A stretch of 64,000 nt of DNA from Cymodocea nodosa (taxonomy: Eukaryota > Streptophyta > Magnoliopsida > Alismatales > Cymodoceaceae): the NCBI GenBank assembly GCA_036874045.1, contig JAZBRI010000011.1, positions 9,167,501 to 9,231,500 of the forward strand. The letters are read 5' to 3'. The notes below the pieces were generated by a model. That model made no database searches and was not told where the DNA came from. It was given only the letters and a program-made list of their open reading frames with translations. How positions within the stretch are numbered: position 1 is the stretch's first letter; each line of letters begins with the position of its first letter. Positions 23,490-35,181 of the stretch are shown here, one piece after another. Position numbers and translations under genes: made by a program.

Positions 23490-24443
23490 ACTACTTCATT
23501 CAGCTTCCCTCCCATAGGAGGTATCAATTTCATTAACAGTCCTGTTGACAAGGTTAGGTACTGCTTGCATTGGCAATCCTCCAGTAGGTCTAACTTCTAT
23601 TAATTCCTTTTATCTAGGGGGTATATTTCTATTCATATTTTGATTTTGAATTGCAGCATTTCCAAATACAAGATCTAGACGATTATTTAATTATTGAATT
23701 ATCTTTTCTAATTTCTCTATTCTAGATCCTTGTTCAATTAATGCTTCATAACTTAGATTTTTGTCATTTATATTTTCTCCTCCTTGGAAATTATTGTTTC
23801 TCCAAGATAGATTCGGGTGATTTCTCCAATTAGGGTTATAAGAATTTCCAAAGTTATCTTTCTGGTTTCTAGCATAAATAATATCTAAATCATTAACGTT
23901 TGCATTCTTTTCTACTAGCTTTTGATTTAATATAACTCTTCTATTTTCTTTGTTAATTCAGTTAATTTAACTTCAAGCATAGTGCTTGAATCTGTTTCAT
24001 ACATTCCCCTTGGCAATATTCTTTTATCTGTAATAGCTTCAGTCGAGTTTTCCCACTATGTAGTTCTTTTTGCAAAGTTTTCTAAATATGCCCATGCTTC
24101 TTCACTACACAGTTTTAAAAATCTATTCTGACAAGTAGATTCTAATAAAGATTTCGTTGAAACATCTATGCCTTCATAAATTATACCTATTAATTGTGCT
24201 TTACTCATTGCATGATGTGGACATTAAGTCAATAAATCTTTAAATCTTTCAAAATATTTCCAAAATGATTCTCCTTGTTTTTGGCTACACATTAATATTT
24301 CCTTTTTCTTTTTAATCATTTGATGTGTTGGATAATATTTTTCTAGAAATATAGAGCAAAATTCAGTCCATGTAGAAATTGAATCAGGCAACAGAGTATA
24401 TAACCATCTCTTAGTTGTCTTATATGGAACAGTAAAATCATCC
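23490..24443 (-). pseudogene. Athila-type gag (capsid) segment, out of order in element C
   Basis: The minus-strand reading gives TKRWLYTLLPDSISTW, FLEKYYPTHQM, ESFWKYFERFKDLL, CPHHAMSKAQLI and later FGNSYNPNWRNHPNLSWRNN, the classic Athila gag signatures. The gene normally precedes protease, but here it follows the RT catalytic motif and shares an open frame with it across about 24443. Several stops interrupt it. Illegitimate recombination or template switching is the likely origin. Confidence 0.8.
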
Positions 24444-25188
24444 ATAAATATTTCTAAAAAATCTTCAGTCATTCTAGTGAATATGCCCTACATACACCTT
24501 TGATAGGTGGCTAGTGTATTGTATAATCTGAATGGCATTCTCTTAAAAGCATAAGTTCCATTAGGACAAGTGAAAGTTGTTTTCTCTTGATCCTCTAATG
24601 CTATTGGAACTTCGTTCTATCCTGAATACCTGTCTAAGAAATAAAAATATTCTTGTCTTGCTAATTTTTCTAGCATTTGATCTATAAAAGGTAAGGGAAA
24701 ATGATCTTTCTTAGTCACAGCATTCAGCTTTCTACAGTCTATACACACTCTCCAGCTTAATTGAATTCTAGTAGGTATCAAGTCTTGACTTTTATTTCTA
24801 ATAACTATTAATCCAGATTTCTTGGGAACTACATGGATTTGACTAACCCATGAGCTATCAAAAATCAGATAAATTATGTCATTATCTAACCATTTCACTA
24901 TTTCCTTCCTGACTACCTCTTTAAGGTTTGGATTTAATCTCTTCTTAGGAATTCTAACTGGTTTAGCATTCTCTTCTAAATATATGTGGTGACAGCATAA
25001 AGTTGCACTTAACCCTTTTATATCAATCATAGTCCATCCTATTGCTTCTTTATAAGTTTTACTACATTTTTTAATTTAGCAATTTGATCCTCTTTTAAAT
25101 TTGAAGAAATAATGATTGGACATGTTCATTTTTCTTTCAGAAATATATAGGTTAATTCAGGAGGTAAAGGTTTTAAATCAAAATGTTG
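24444..25188 (-). pseudogene. Element C pol: reverse transcriptase N-terminal half
   Basis: Starts in sense at CAACATTTTGATTT (25188), where the inserted element A interrupts pol. It covers KGLSATLCCHHIYLEENAKP, the RT fingers (VVPKKSG, WRVCIDCRKLNAV, HFPLPFIDQMLE) and the active site IFMDDFTV, then breaks off into gag. There are stops after YSG and at the QRCM* position shared with A and F. The palm is incomplete and RNase H and integrase are gone. Confidence 0.85.
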
Positions 25189-25193
25189 CCCAT
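25189..25193. repeat. Target-site copy left of element A
   Basis: CCCAT (sense ATGGG) directly precedes the TG of A's 3' LTR. In intact pol (near 35890) the sequence reads through this point without a break. The partner copy on the right was removed by the deletion at 38624/38625. Confidence 0.7.
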
Positions 25194-27292
25194 TGTTTGG
25201 ATCTCCAACATGGCACTAGAAAACTTGTTTAGATCTCTAGCACGACACTAGAAAAACTTGGATTTGTAAACTTCTATTTTTACTTAGTTAATTTATCTTT
25301 ATCCCTATTCCTTTTTAGAAGTAAACAAACAACCTTTCACATAAATTAGATATTAATTCCAATTTGTATTTTAACTGCAAGTGCACAGTGTCTATTGTAT
25401 TAGTGTGCAAGTATAGGTCGATCCCATAGGGAATTGCTTAAGAATTGCAAACTGTTCCATTTTTTAACAATCAAATTTATATATTCAATAAGCTCTCCAT
25501 TGAGTTACAGTTAACTCAACGGACTAAGTTCGTTGAGTTATGGCTAAATCAACGGACTAACCTCGTGGACTTAAGTTAACTTCACGAGCCTACCTTTCCT
25601 ATTTAATACTGCTATTTACAGAGGAATTCGGCCAACCATTGGGCGATTCCACAGATTGTAAATAACATCAATTAAGCTCTTTAATGTTAGTAAACACTGG
25701 ATTTATCATTAGGCAATACTAACATTCAGATAATTCAAACAATAACCATTAAAATCTTTAAATCTTTTGAATGAACCAATTTCAGTAAACTGTAAAACTA
25801 AAACAAACATAAAACAATCACAACACTGACAAAGATAACATTAATCACAATACAAAACAAACAATACAACACTCAGATACAAAATATAAACACAGATAAG
25901 TTGTTTTTGGTATTTTTGTTTTGATATGAGCATGAAAATGGGCGAAAGGTGAAATGTAAAGTCATCTCAATCGACAGTAAATACTTCCGTCACTACATGC
26001 GACGTGATTACACTACTGAAAATTAAACCACTTACAATTTTGTCTCCTCTCCCTATAGAATCGCGAGTCCAGAATTGCAAGATGATCTCCCCTTCAGCAT
26101 ACAGGCATCAACCCGAAGTCAATGCTAGAAGCTTTACAATCTCTTGAGATATGAGTCGACGCTTGGTGAAAATGGCTTCCCTTCCCACGACGCGATCACT
26201 CATCACAATGGTTGTCAAGCACTGTGTTTGGCTCGGAATCGACCCGACATCAAGAAAGTATCCTCACAAACCTCTGATGGTTGGTGATTATGGTGGCGGT
26301 GATGATGGTTGGTGTGGTACTTCAGAGAATTGCCAACGCTGACTGTAGAAAGCTCGGTGATCCTCCTCTACACACACTGGCCACACCCATCGATCACACA
26401 CACTTTACCTTTTTTTCTTCTTTTCTATTATATTTCTTCAGTGGTAACTACTTCTGCTTGAATGATCGGTTGGATTTCCTTCATTCATATCAACGACGAT
26501 GATTTCTTCTCCCTACGCGATACGTGCGATCGTGGTTTTTTCCCTTCCAACTGTCCTACTTCTACAACCGCTACAGTGGCATATTAGAAAATAAATAGTC
26601 TGTGGAGTTACAGATAACTCAACGGACTTGCTTCGTTGATTTAACTATAAAACATGTGCATAAATTTAACTATTCGATGCTCAAGTGCATTTCGGATACT
26701 TACAAACTTAACTATCTAATGCTCAGATGCATTTCGGATAGCTATAGACTTAACTATCCGCTGCTCAGATGCATTTCGGATAGTTAGAGATAACTCATCG
26801 AAAATCCACTTAAGTCATTCTCCTAAAGCATGACACATGTCCACAGCTATTTTATAATAAAAGGAGATTTCGAAGAGTTACACATATAACTATTCGATGC
26901 CCAACTACAATTTCGAATAGTTATAGATAACTCACCAAAAGTCCACTTAAGTCATGCATTATGGTTTCGACACGTGTACTTTAGGAAATAATAAAATATT
27001 CTTTTAAAACATAACTGTTTGGCAATTTAAACATAACTGTTTGGTACATTAAGCATAACTGTTCGAAATAACAGAAAATTCAGATACTTAAGAATTTCAC
27101 AGCCTGCAATTTACCAATAGTTCAGAAATGCACTAAATTAACATTAATTCCCTGAAATTAAGCAAATTCTTTAATTAAAGCATATAACAGTGTAATTATA
27201 ACATAATGGCTTAATTCTCATATGATAAGCTAAATATTATGCAATTAACCATCATTTAACCGTTAATAATATGCACTTTTTCATTCTAAACA
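25194..27292 (-). repeat. Element A 3' LTR
   Basis: 2099 bp, plus-strand TGTTTGGATCTCC ... TTCATTCTAAACA. At its sense 3' end it carries two tandem PBS-like units (25194-25260; cores AACATGGCACTAGAAAACT and AGCACGACACTAGAAAAACT), one more than the 5' LTR. A 42-bp tandem repeat lies at about 26657-26783. G-box-like and CGGATAGTTA motifs follow to about 27080. Confidence 0.88.
26657..26783. repeat. 42-bp tandem repeat, three copies
   Basis: Three head-to-tail copies of a unit built from TTAACTATCYRATGCTCAGA and GCATTTCGGATAGYTA. The plus translation is a 14-residue periodic peptide, but this is LTR DNA and not a gene. Element F's LTR has about one unit at the equivalent place (61560-61610), so copy number varies within the family. 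Confidence 0.8.
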
Positions 27293-29074
27293 CTTTCCCC
27301 ATACCTAAATTTTGCTAGTCCCTTAGCAAACTAAGATCTAATTAATTGGTCTTTCTAAAAGTGCTAGAATTAATTCTCCCTTTTTTCTTATGTTCAGCAT
27401 AAGAACTTGTATTATTATATAGATATACTATATGTTTTAGTAATCAACCTACAAATATACTTAGAATATATGCAAATTACATACAAAGTATATCATCATC
27501 ACATAGGTGTTAATTATATTATCGTTTGTTCTTCTTTTCATCATCTATCATCCTGAATTTTCCAATAAGATTTCTAGAAGAAATTTCAACAACATACGAA
27601 TCAAAGTACAATCCAATTCAATATGATTAAGATAAGTAGAATAAAGAATTGTATTTCCATAAAACAACTTCAAAAGTCTATTCTAGATTCATATTTCAAT
27701 AATTTTAGATAACAAAAAATATACTTGATTCATAAGATATCTGCATTTCACAAAACACTTGTATCTTTTCAGAACAGTATATGTATTTTTGTACTTTAAA
27801 AGTTAATTTGACAAGCTTGAATCATACAAGAGCTTTCTAATGTACCCATGTAACGAGCTTTCAGTCAACAATCCTAGATCTGATCAGGATCTTAGGTTGC
27901 CAGATTTCAAGAGTCCTTTTTCAGGTCAACAATCCTTACATACCTATCTACTCAATTACAAAAAACTTGTGATCAAACAAGTCAATAAACTCTCAAAGTT
28001 TTTTTTTTCTTTTCTTCTTCTTTTTTTTTGGCAAAACAAAAAACATAATCACATACTATATATGTACGCATTTCATTAATACAGATGCAATAAAACACCA
28101 ATCTCATATAGTCCTGCTTCTATCATTTACTGAAAATATGAATCCATAACAATAAGCTCATACTTTTTCTGTAGTTTAATAAGATCTACACATAAATCAT
28201 TCTACAAGTTTAATCAGTCAAATTAAATGTATCTTTAATCATATGTGTTTCATTTAATCTAGAATTCACATCTCAGCTCTTTCAGGACTTTAGATAATTT
28301 ACTGATTTTTCATTAAGCATTCTGATTTCATTTTAAAATCGTGAAACTGTTAAACTCATGAAATTCAGAAAAAAAGCATAAGATACTATATCTAGATTTG
28401 CATAAATAATAAATTCTATAGCATCTTATATAGCCTTCTAAATATAACATTCAAGTAGTTACAGTTTATAAAAATTTTACAGTCTCAATTATCGGATAGT
28501 TACAACAAGTTCATAAAAAATAATTTCAATTTCCACAAACTTTTTAGTACCATTTTAATTCCTTTAATTAACAAACTTACATGGTTGTTACTTTAATTAC
28601 CTCCCCCCCATACCTACATTTTACATTGTCCTCAATGTAAAAGATTTGACAATAAATACAGTAATTATAGTAGGCATGAATACAGTTTCGTTGATTTAGC
28701 ACCTAACTCAACGAATGGGTTTAAATCTAAATTCAGGATAAGTAATCAGTTACATACCTTGTTTCGTTTGTATCTCCTTCTACATATTCCGATTTTTGAT
28801 TCTGAAAAACTTTTCATTCATAGTTAAAAGCAAAATATATAACAAAATAACAATTAATAGATATTTATAAATCGGTATCTTGTGTGGAGCCTAGGCTCCT
28901 ATGCCTTTGGTGGCTCACAAGCAAGCCAGTTGGTTTCCAAGAACAGATACCAACAAACTAGATTGATATTTTGTTTTTGTTTTCTTTTTTCTTTTTTTTA
29001 TAAAATAAACTAAAACTAAAATTTTTCTAAAAGTAAATGCAAAAAACACAACATTACAAGCACAAAATCATAGC
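27293..29074 (-). other. Element A 3' non-coding region with two PPT-like tracts
   Basis: Collinear with 20309-22142. The sense PPT AGGTATGGGGAAAG abuts the LTR TG at 27292. The second tract, AGGTATGGGGGGGGAG, is at 28600-28615. A sense A-rich tract lies at 28968-29030, just after the passenger gene. No supported ORF. Confidence 0.75.
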
Positions 29075-29957
29075 TTAAGAACATGATTGAAAAGTAGAAA
29101 CAAATGGAATAAACGTGTCAGTCCAAGCAAACTTTTTAGGCATAATTCTTCTTGCTATTAATTCTATTTTAATGCAGTTCATGTTCCTTCTTAATTTGTA
29201 AACTTGCAATATATTATCAATGCTAAATACAAGTGTATTACCATTAATGAAATGAAATGTAGAAAGGGATCCTTTTCGGTTCTAGGATAATGTAGCAGTT
29301 TCTATTTCTACATCTATTTCAATATATTCCTCTTCCCACTTCCATTCATTTATGTCTTTCATAATCCATATTTGAAATTTCATCAATTCACACCACAATC
29401 TTATCAGACATAAAGTAGGATCATCATATTCATTATACCACATCCCTATTAGAATTTTATCAAATTCTGTAGATGGTGGTTTAGCTATTTCTCTTAGTAT
29501 AGGTAAAATTTCCATATATTCATCATAACTATCTATGCCTACTATGTATAAATCAAATCTAAATGCAACTAATATATCTGTGACTAGATATATATATCCA
29601 TCAAGTATGACATGCATGCTGTTAATTAATGATTTTTGTCTTAGATATATCATAGTATTTTCAGTCCAAGATCTATTCAAAAAATTATACACACTCAAGC
29701 GTAAATCTTCATCCCATTTTCCTGTAGGTCTCCAATAATATAATTTTTCAGGAATGGTCGAATTTTTATCAGAAAATATTAAAGCCGACCCACAATTTAT
29801 AGTTGGTACTTCATATCTATTAGGTCTTCCTATATTCCATTCTTCTCTTGTGATAGGATTTCTGATCAAAATATTAGGTAATAGAATTGCATACCTTGGT
29901 TTGGTCCTGTATATAATTAATCATTCATCCATCCCCATAATATGATCTATTGCATCT
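29075..29957 (-). pseudogene. F-box-associated passenger gene remnant in element A
   Basis: Sister of 22143-23282. The minus strand reads DHIMGMDE, then the same TGA stop (29921-29923), IRNPITREEWNIGRPNR, KLYYWRPTGKWDEDL, HVILDGYIYLVTD, DPTLCLIR and ATLS. A TAG follows where the other copy has tryptophan, then the shared tail to the TAA at 29075-29077. The N-terminal F-box itself is absent, because similarity ends at about 29957. Both copies sit between the preceding gene and the PPT, in element sense. Confidence 0.78.
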
Positions 29958-30185
29958 ATTATTTAATCCTGTCATTCAGCAAACTATAAATCTTTTTAAA
30001 CATTCATACATAATGTTCCACAAATTATATAACATTCAATACAGTTCATCCATTTCATCATTCTAAACATGCATGAAAAATATATCTGAAAAACATATAT
30101 TCATTCATATGAATCAATTACAATACACTCAAATTAGATATTTTTCATACAAATATATACAAGTACAAGTAGACAAACTATATAA
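29958..30185 (-). other. Intron-like AT-rich spacer
   Basis: Between the stop of the extra ORF and the passenger. In sense it is T-rich and ends TTTGCTGAATGACAG just before homology to the passenger begins, resembling a 3' splice site. No gene is seen. Confidence 0.4.
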
Positions 30186-32397
30186 TTAGCCTCTATTCCT
30201 AAGTTCATCTACTTCCTTCTGGAGTTTTTCTAATTGCTGCTCTAATTGGTTTATCCTCTCTACAGCTCCAATAATGCCTCCAGAAGGTACAGATACTTCA
30301 GTTGCAGCATAATTTCTATATTCTTTCACTGAAATGGTTCTTGATCTTATCCTTTTGGATGTCCATTTCGTGAAATCAATATAGTCTACCATCAATATAG
30401 GTATCAAATCTCCATAAAATAATTTCTTCTTTGCAAACTTCATTTTAGATAAGAAGATTTGACATCAATTAATTTGAATTCTGTTCACAACTGCATAAGT
30501 GGCCCACTTGACAAATTGACTCAGTTCAATGTCATGGCCCTATCATTGGTAGACATTTTTAATCAAAATGTTAGCTATCATGTGTGCTTTACCATTTAAA
30601 TGCTTTAGTCTATTTAATAATGGCACACCAGGATTGATAGTCAAACTGTCTTTGATTTCCTACTCTGTCCATTCAACAGCAGTTGTGCTTTCCAAAATTT
30701 CTTTTCCTTCATTCTTCAATCCAAAAATGTTATGGAGAAGCTCTAGTGTTATCTGTACATTAGCTTCCTCCACGTTGGAAATTAATTGTCCTTCTTCTTC
30801 TCTTAAATTAGCATAAAAGTAGGGCACTAGACTTTCATATATTGCATACCCTTTCTGCTGAGAAATAAACTGTAGTAGACCTTGGGACTCAAATAATTCC
30901 TTAATTTCTTGCATTCTATCCCAATTTACTGGTCTACTGTATATGATATCATAACCCCTAATCTCTTGGTATTTATTATAAGCTTCCTAACTCCAAAAGT
31001 GTACTTCATTCAAAACTGTTGCTTCAGTTAGGTTAGGAATGTGACTTTGTTGTTCAAAGGAGTTTGTTCTTGATCTTCCTCTTCCATAGGCTGAACTTGA
31101 ACTTACTGAAAATGTTCTGTAGATTCCTAAACATTTGCTTCTACTTTTGTCTGTGGTGGTGAGTCGGCAGAACTCTCCACTCTGTCTTGAAGTGTTTTAT
31201 TAAATTCAGTCAAATCTGCAAAGTCATTTTTGTCCATATGGCTTTGTTCAGCTTCTTGTTCATTATCTGTTCTTTCTTCTTCCTCCTACCTACCAATCTG
31301 CATTGTCACTGTTCTTTTTGATTCTGTGGTAGATTGGGATGGAGTCACGGGCAATTCAGCTTCTACCCTAATTTTTATTTCTTCTTCTTGTGCAGGCTGC
31401 AGACTAATTCCAGTTTGATTTTCTTCTTTTCTTTTCTCTTGCTGCTGCTGCTCCTGCTCCTCCTCAGAATCGGATAACAGGTTCACCAAAATTAGCTCTA
31501 CAGGCCTTGTTGATGTTGGTACTCAAATTTAATCTCCTTTTGACATTCAGGCACTATCTCTTTTCCTTTCCTTCATCTGATTAGTTGTGTTTGGTCTTCC
31601 TCTTCTACTTCTAAGATTAAATCCATAAACAAAGGCTCTGCATGCCTTTGAGCCATAGGTACTAGCTCTTCCTATTTAATTTTTTCAATATTTGCTGGTC
31701 TCAAAGGACCAGCTTCAGCTTCTCCTCTTGCAGCAAATCTGACAATGGTTCTTTGATGTTGTTCAACTTTAATTTTATATTGGGCTTTCAATTTTTCTAC
31801 AGCCCTCTTCTTGCAAAGTGCATCAAATACCAGGTGTGCCTTAGCTACTGCCACATCTTCTAGTTCTCCTTGGTTTTTCCCAACTTGAACCAGTCCTTAG
31901 AATTCTCTTAATTCCTCTTCAGTTGAAGGCCCCAACATTGCTGCTCGTGCCAACAGCTTGAATGGTGGAACTAAAGGTCCTGGCGGCTGTTCCTCAGGAA
32001 TAGGTCTTTCAGCAGTCAGCTCCTCTTGTTCTTCTTCTGCTTGTTGCTGCCGCCTTATTACACCCCTTGCACAACCAGCAATGCGTTTTTTGAACCATAA
32101 TCTTGCCTTGCGTTGGATTAGCTCTAAGGCTACTTCGTTGTTTGGCCTGATTTTTCACTCTTTACTTACAGTAATTTCTGTTGCTACTTTGATTTTTGTT
32201 TCTACTATTTGGGGTATTTGTATACCCAAATCAACTAAAAATTTTCTCAAGTTGAAGAGTTCTGATTCTACCTTTTGTAGCTCTTTTTCTCTTGTCGTAT
32301 TTCAAATTTTCTATCGTGTGTGTCATTCCTCTAACTCTTTCAGAAATTGTGATGTATCAACCGCATCTTCCTAGAACTCAAGTGTCATCTTCCTCAT
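30186..32397 (-). pseudogene. Athila extra ORF after integrase (env-position ORF)
   Basis: An ATG at 32395-32397 opens a frame that persists through scattered stops to 31672. Frames then shift (31489-31286, then 30914-30186). Features: an acidic Q/E-rich stretch (QQQAEEEQEELTAE); a motif ESLVPYFYANLREEE with LLHNIFGLKNEGKEI, like the plant-transposon protein domain common downstream of pol in Athila elements; and a C-terminal coiled coil (INQLEQQLEKLQKEVDELRN). No signal peptide or transmembrane segment is visible, so an envelope role is not supported. Function unknown. Confidence 0.65.
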
Positions 32398-32976
32398 CGT
32401 GGAGTTACACAACGGCACGGAATCGCTTTGATCTCTACTGTTCTAAATTCTAAATGGTTTACCGAATAATGCCCACAAAACCCTAGGTTTTAGTCTAAAT
32501 AAGCCCTAAGTTTAGGCGGGTAATCAGGTCATTTCCCGAACCAACTCTTGCTCTCTCACCTGTGGTCTTAACTATAGTACTCCATTAAGTTACAGTTAAC
32601 TCAATGGAATAAGCTCGTTGACTAACTCAAGACTCAATAGAGTAAGTTCATTGAGTTAAGCGTAACTCAACAGACCTCCCGTACAGATAGATATATATAA
32701 AAAATACTTAAAATAATAGTTTTTTTTTCTATTTTTACCGATTTAAACGATACTATGTTTTGGTCAGACCGAAATTTTTTGCGCTTGAATGATACTATGT
32801 TTCAGTAAAACCAAAATTTTTTTACTGGAAATTAATATAGATATTTTATGTTCCGGTCATACCGATGGATCAAGTCAATTGAACCGCAACAATTTTTTTT
32901 TATTTTATGCTTTTTTAAAATTACTACTATTTTTTTTTTTTTTCAATATGAAAATAAAATAAAAACTGATTTCTTA
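32398..32976 (-). other. Spacer between integrase and the extra ORF
   Basis: Non-coding. It has a twofold repeat built on GATACTATGTTT (near 32750 and 32800), homopolymer T runs near 32890-32942, and LTR-like GTTCATTGAGTTAAG motifs at about 32580-32660. Confidence 0.5.
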
Positions 32977-33390
32977 CTAAGTAAAGCTCGAGTAGTCCTC
33001 TACTCTAACTTCTTCTATAATTCCAAAGGAGCTTTTAGGTATTTTCAAAATAGGTCTAAGTCTTTGTCCATTTACTTTAAAGATATTCTGATTTTTAGGA
33101 TTTTCAATCGTAATAGCTTCATAAGGATAAATATTTCGAACTATGTAAGGTTTTGCCCATTTAGATCTTAATTTTCTTGGATGGTTATGGAGTCTAGCCA
33201 TGTAAAGATATACTTCTTGTCTTATTTCAAAGCTTTTTGGAATAATTTTCCTATCATGCTAGAATTTCATTTTCTCTTTTTCTCTTATAGTCTTCAAATA
33301 AGCTTCATTTCTAAATTCTTCTAATTCAATTAATTGCATTTTCCTATTTTCAGCACCTTGATTTAAATTAGTGTTCAGAGTTTTTAATGC
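32977..33390 (-). pseudogene. Element A integrase C-terminal domain
   Basis: Continues the integrase frame after the TAG at 33391-33393, which replaces tryptophan in the Athila HKAYW motif. It reads QGAENRKMQLIELEEFRNEA, then the MARLHNHPRKLRSKWAKPY and FKVNGQRLRPI motifs typical of Athila integrase ends. No chromodomain is visible, consistent with the non-chromovirus branch. A further stop follows EKMKF. Confidence 0.82.
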
Positions 33391-35166
33391 CTAATAAGCT
33401 TTATGTTCTATTTCAACTAGTAAATGACAACTTTTTCCACATACTAGCCTAAAAGGTGACATACCTAAGCTTGTTTTATAAGCAGTTCTATAAGCCCAAA
33501 GTGCATCTATCAATCTATTAGCCCAATCTGTTCTAGTAGGATTTACTACTTTTTCTAAGATTAACTTAATTTGTTTGTTAGCACTTTCTACTTGTCCACT
33601 TGTTTGCGGATGATATGATGTTGCAATTTTGTGGTTTACTCCATATTTCTTCATTAAGGCTTCAAAACTTTTATTACAGAAATGAGTTCCTCTATCACTG
33701 ATAATAGCTCTAGGTATTCCAAATCTTACAAATATATTGGTTTTTATAAAATGTATTACCACTTTGTTGTCATTAGTTTTTGTAGGAATAGCTTCTATCC
33801 ATTTAGATACATAATCCACCCCCAACAATATATAATTAAATTGATTAGACAAAGGAAATGGACCCATAAAATCTATTCCCCATACATCAAAGATTTCAAA
33901 CTCAACAATAGGATTAAGAGGCATCATATTCCTCTTTGATATTCTTCCTATTTGTTGACATCTTAAACAACTTAAGCAATATTTATGAGCATCTTTGAAT
34001 AGTGTTGGCCAATAAAACCCACATTGTAGAATTTTTGCAATAGTTTTCCCTAAGCCAAAATGCCCTCCACAAGCTTGGTCATGACAGAAAGACAATATGC
34101 TCTGATATTCAGTTTCTGGAACACACCTCCTTAAAACCAGATCAGGACATTTCTTAAATAAGTATGGGTCTTCCCAATAGTAATATTTTACTCTAGAGAA
34201 AAATAATTTCTTATCTTGTCTATTCCAATCATTAGGTGTTAAACCAGTAACTAAGTAATTAACTATATCTGCATACCAAGGTACTGTGTTGATGGTCATT
34301 AATTGTTCATCAGGAAAATTATCCTTAATTTCAATATTTGATTTTTCTATTTGTAATCTTGATAAATGATCTGCTACTACATTCTCACAACCTTTTTTAT
34401 CTTTAATTTCTAAATCAAATTCTTGTAATAATAATATCCATAGGATCAATCTTGGCTTAGTTTCTTTTTTTGCTATTAGGTATTTTAAAGCTGCATGATC
34501 CGTGTATACTATTACTTTAGCTCCAATCAGATATGATCTAAACTTTTCCAAGGAAAACATAACAGCTAATAGTTCTTTTTCAGTAGTTGTGTAATTAACT
34601 TGAGCATCATTTAAGGTTTTGCTTGCATAATGAATCACTCTAGAAGATTTTTCTATCTTCTGTCCCAACACTACTCCTACAGCAAAATCAGATGCATCAC
34701 ACATTAATTCAAATGGATGGCTCCAATCAGGTGCTTGAATTATAGGAGTTGAAATTAAGTTAGTTTTAAGTCTGAAAAATGCTTCCTTGCAATTTTTATC
34801 AAAGTTAATTGGGACATATTTTAATAAATTAGTTAAAGGTCTAGCTATTTTGCTAAAGTCTTTAATAAATCTTCTATAAAAACTAGCATGTTCTAGAAAT
34901 GATCTAATATCTTTTACTGATTTAGGTTCTGGTAGATTAGAAATTACTTCTATTTTAGCTTTATCTACTTCCAACCCTTTCTTAGAAACAACATGCCCTA
35001 AGACTATTCTTTGTTTAACTATGAAGTGACATTTTTCCCAATTTAAAACCAGATTTTTTTCCACACAACGTTTTAATATTTGGTCTAAATTTTTTAAACA
35101 CATTTCATATGAATTGCCATATACAGTAAAATCATCCATAAATATTTCTAAGAATTCTTCAATCAT
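33391..35166 (-). CDS. Element A pol: RT end, RNase H and integrase core
   Basis: Longest open frame in the window (591 aa). RT active site [10 protein letters not shown] at residues 8-17, thumb to about 120. RNase H runs from about 150 to 270: D in [12 protein letters not shown] in [11 protein letters not shown] in [10 protein letters not shown], then [19 protein letters not shown]. Integrase zinc finger H/H/C/C is in [11 protein letters not shown] and CLSCLRCQQ. The core has D in [10 protein letters not shown] in [10 protein letters not shown] and E in GQVESANKQ. All catalytic residues are intact. The frame opens just after an amber stop in RT (35182-35184) and ends at the TAG in HKAY*. Products would be polymerase, RNase H and integrase of an Athila element. 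Confidence 0.92.
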   Translation of the reverse strand: MIEEFLEIFMDDFTVYGNSYEMCLKNLDQILKRCVEKNLVLNWEKCHFIVKQRIVLGHVVSKKGLEVDKAKIEVISNLPEPKSVKDIRSFLEHASFYRRFIKDFSKIARPLTNLLKYVPINFDKNCKEAFFRLKTNLISTPIIQAPDWSHPFELMCDASDFAVGVVLGQKIEKSSRVIHYASKTLNDAQVNYTTTEKELLAVMFSLEKFRSYLIGAKVIVYTDHAALKYLIAKKETKPRLILWILLLQEFDLEIKDKKGCENVVADHLSRLQIEKSNIEIKDNFPDEQLMTINTVPWYADIVNYLVTGLTPNDWNRQDKKLFFSRVKYYYWEDPYLFKKCPDLVLRRCVPETEYQSILSFCHDQACGGHFGLGKTIAKILQCGFYWPTLFKDAHKYCLSCLRCQQIGRISKRNMMPLNPIVEFEIFDVWGIDFMGPFPLSNQFNYILLGVDYVSKWIEAIPTKTNDNKVVIHFIKTNIFVRFGIPRAIISDRGTHFCNKSFEALMKKYGVNHKIATSYHPQTSGQVESANKQIKLILEKVVNPTRTDWANRLIDALWAYRTAYKTSLGMSPFRLVCGKSCHLLVEIEHKAY

Positions 35167-35181
35167 TTCAATAAATATGCC

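Noticed and set aside
26602-26787. Short protein with 14-residue repeats
   Set aside because: The periodicity is the 42-bp tandem repeat of the LTR. No start context or homologues support a gene.
31958-32374. 138-codon plus-strand frame in element A
   Set aside because: It is antisense to the extra ORF, whose sense reading shows the domain-like motifs.
30186-32397. Envelope glycoprotein call for the extra ORF of element A
   Set aside because: Position alone suggests it. No signal peptide, cleavage site or membrane segment is visible.
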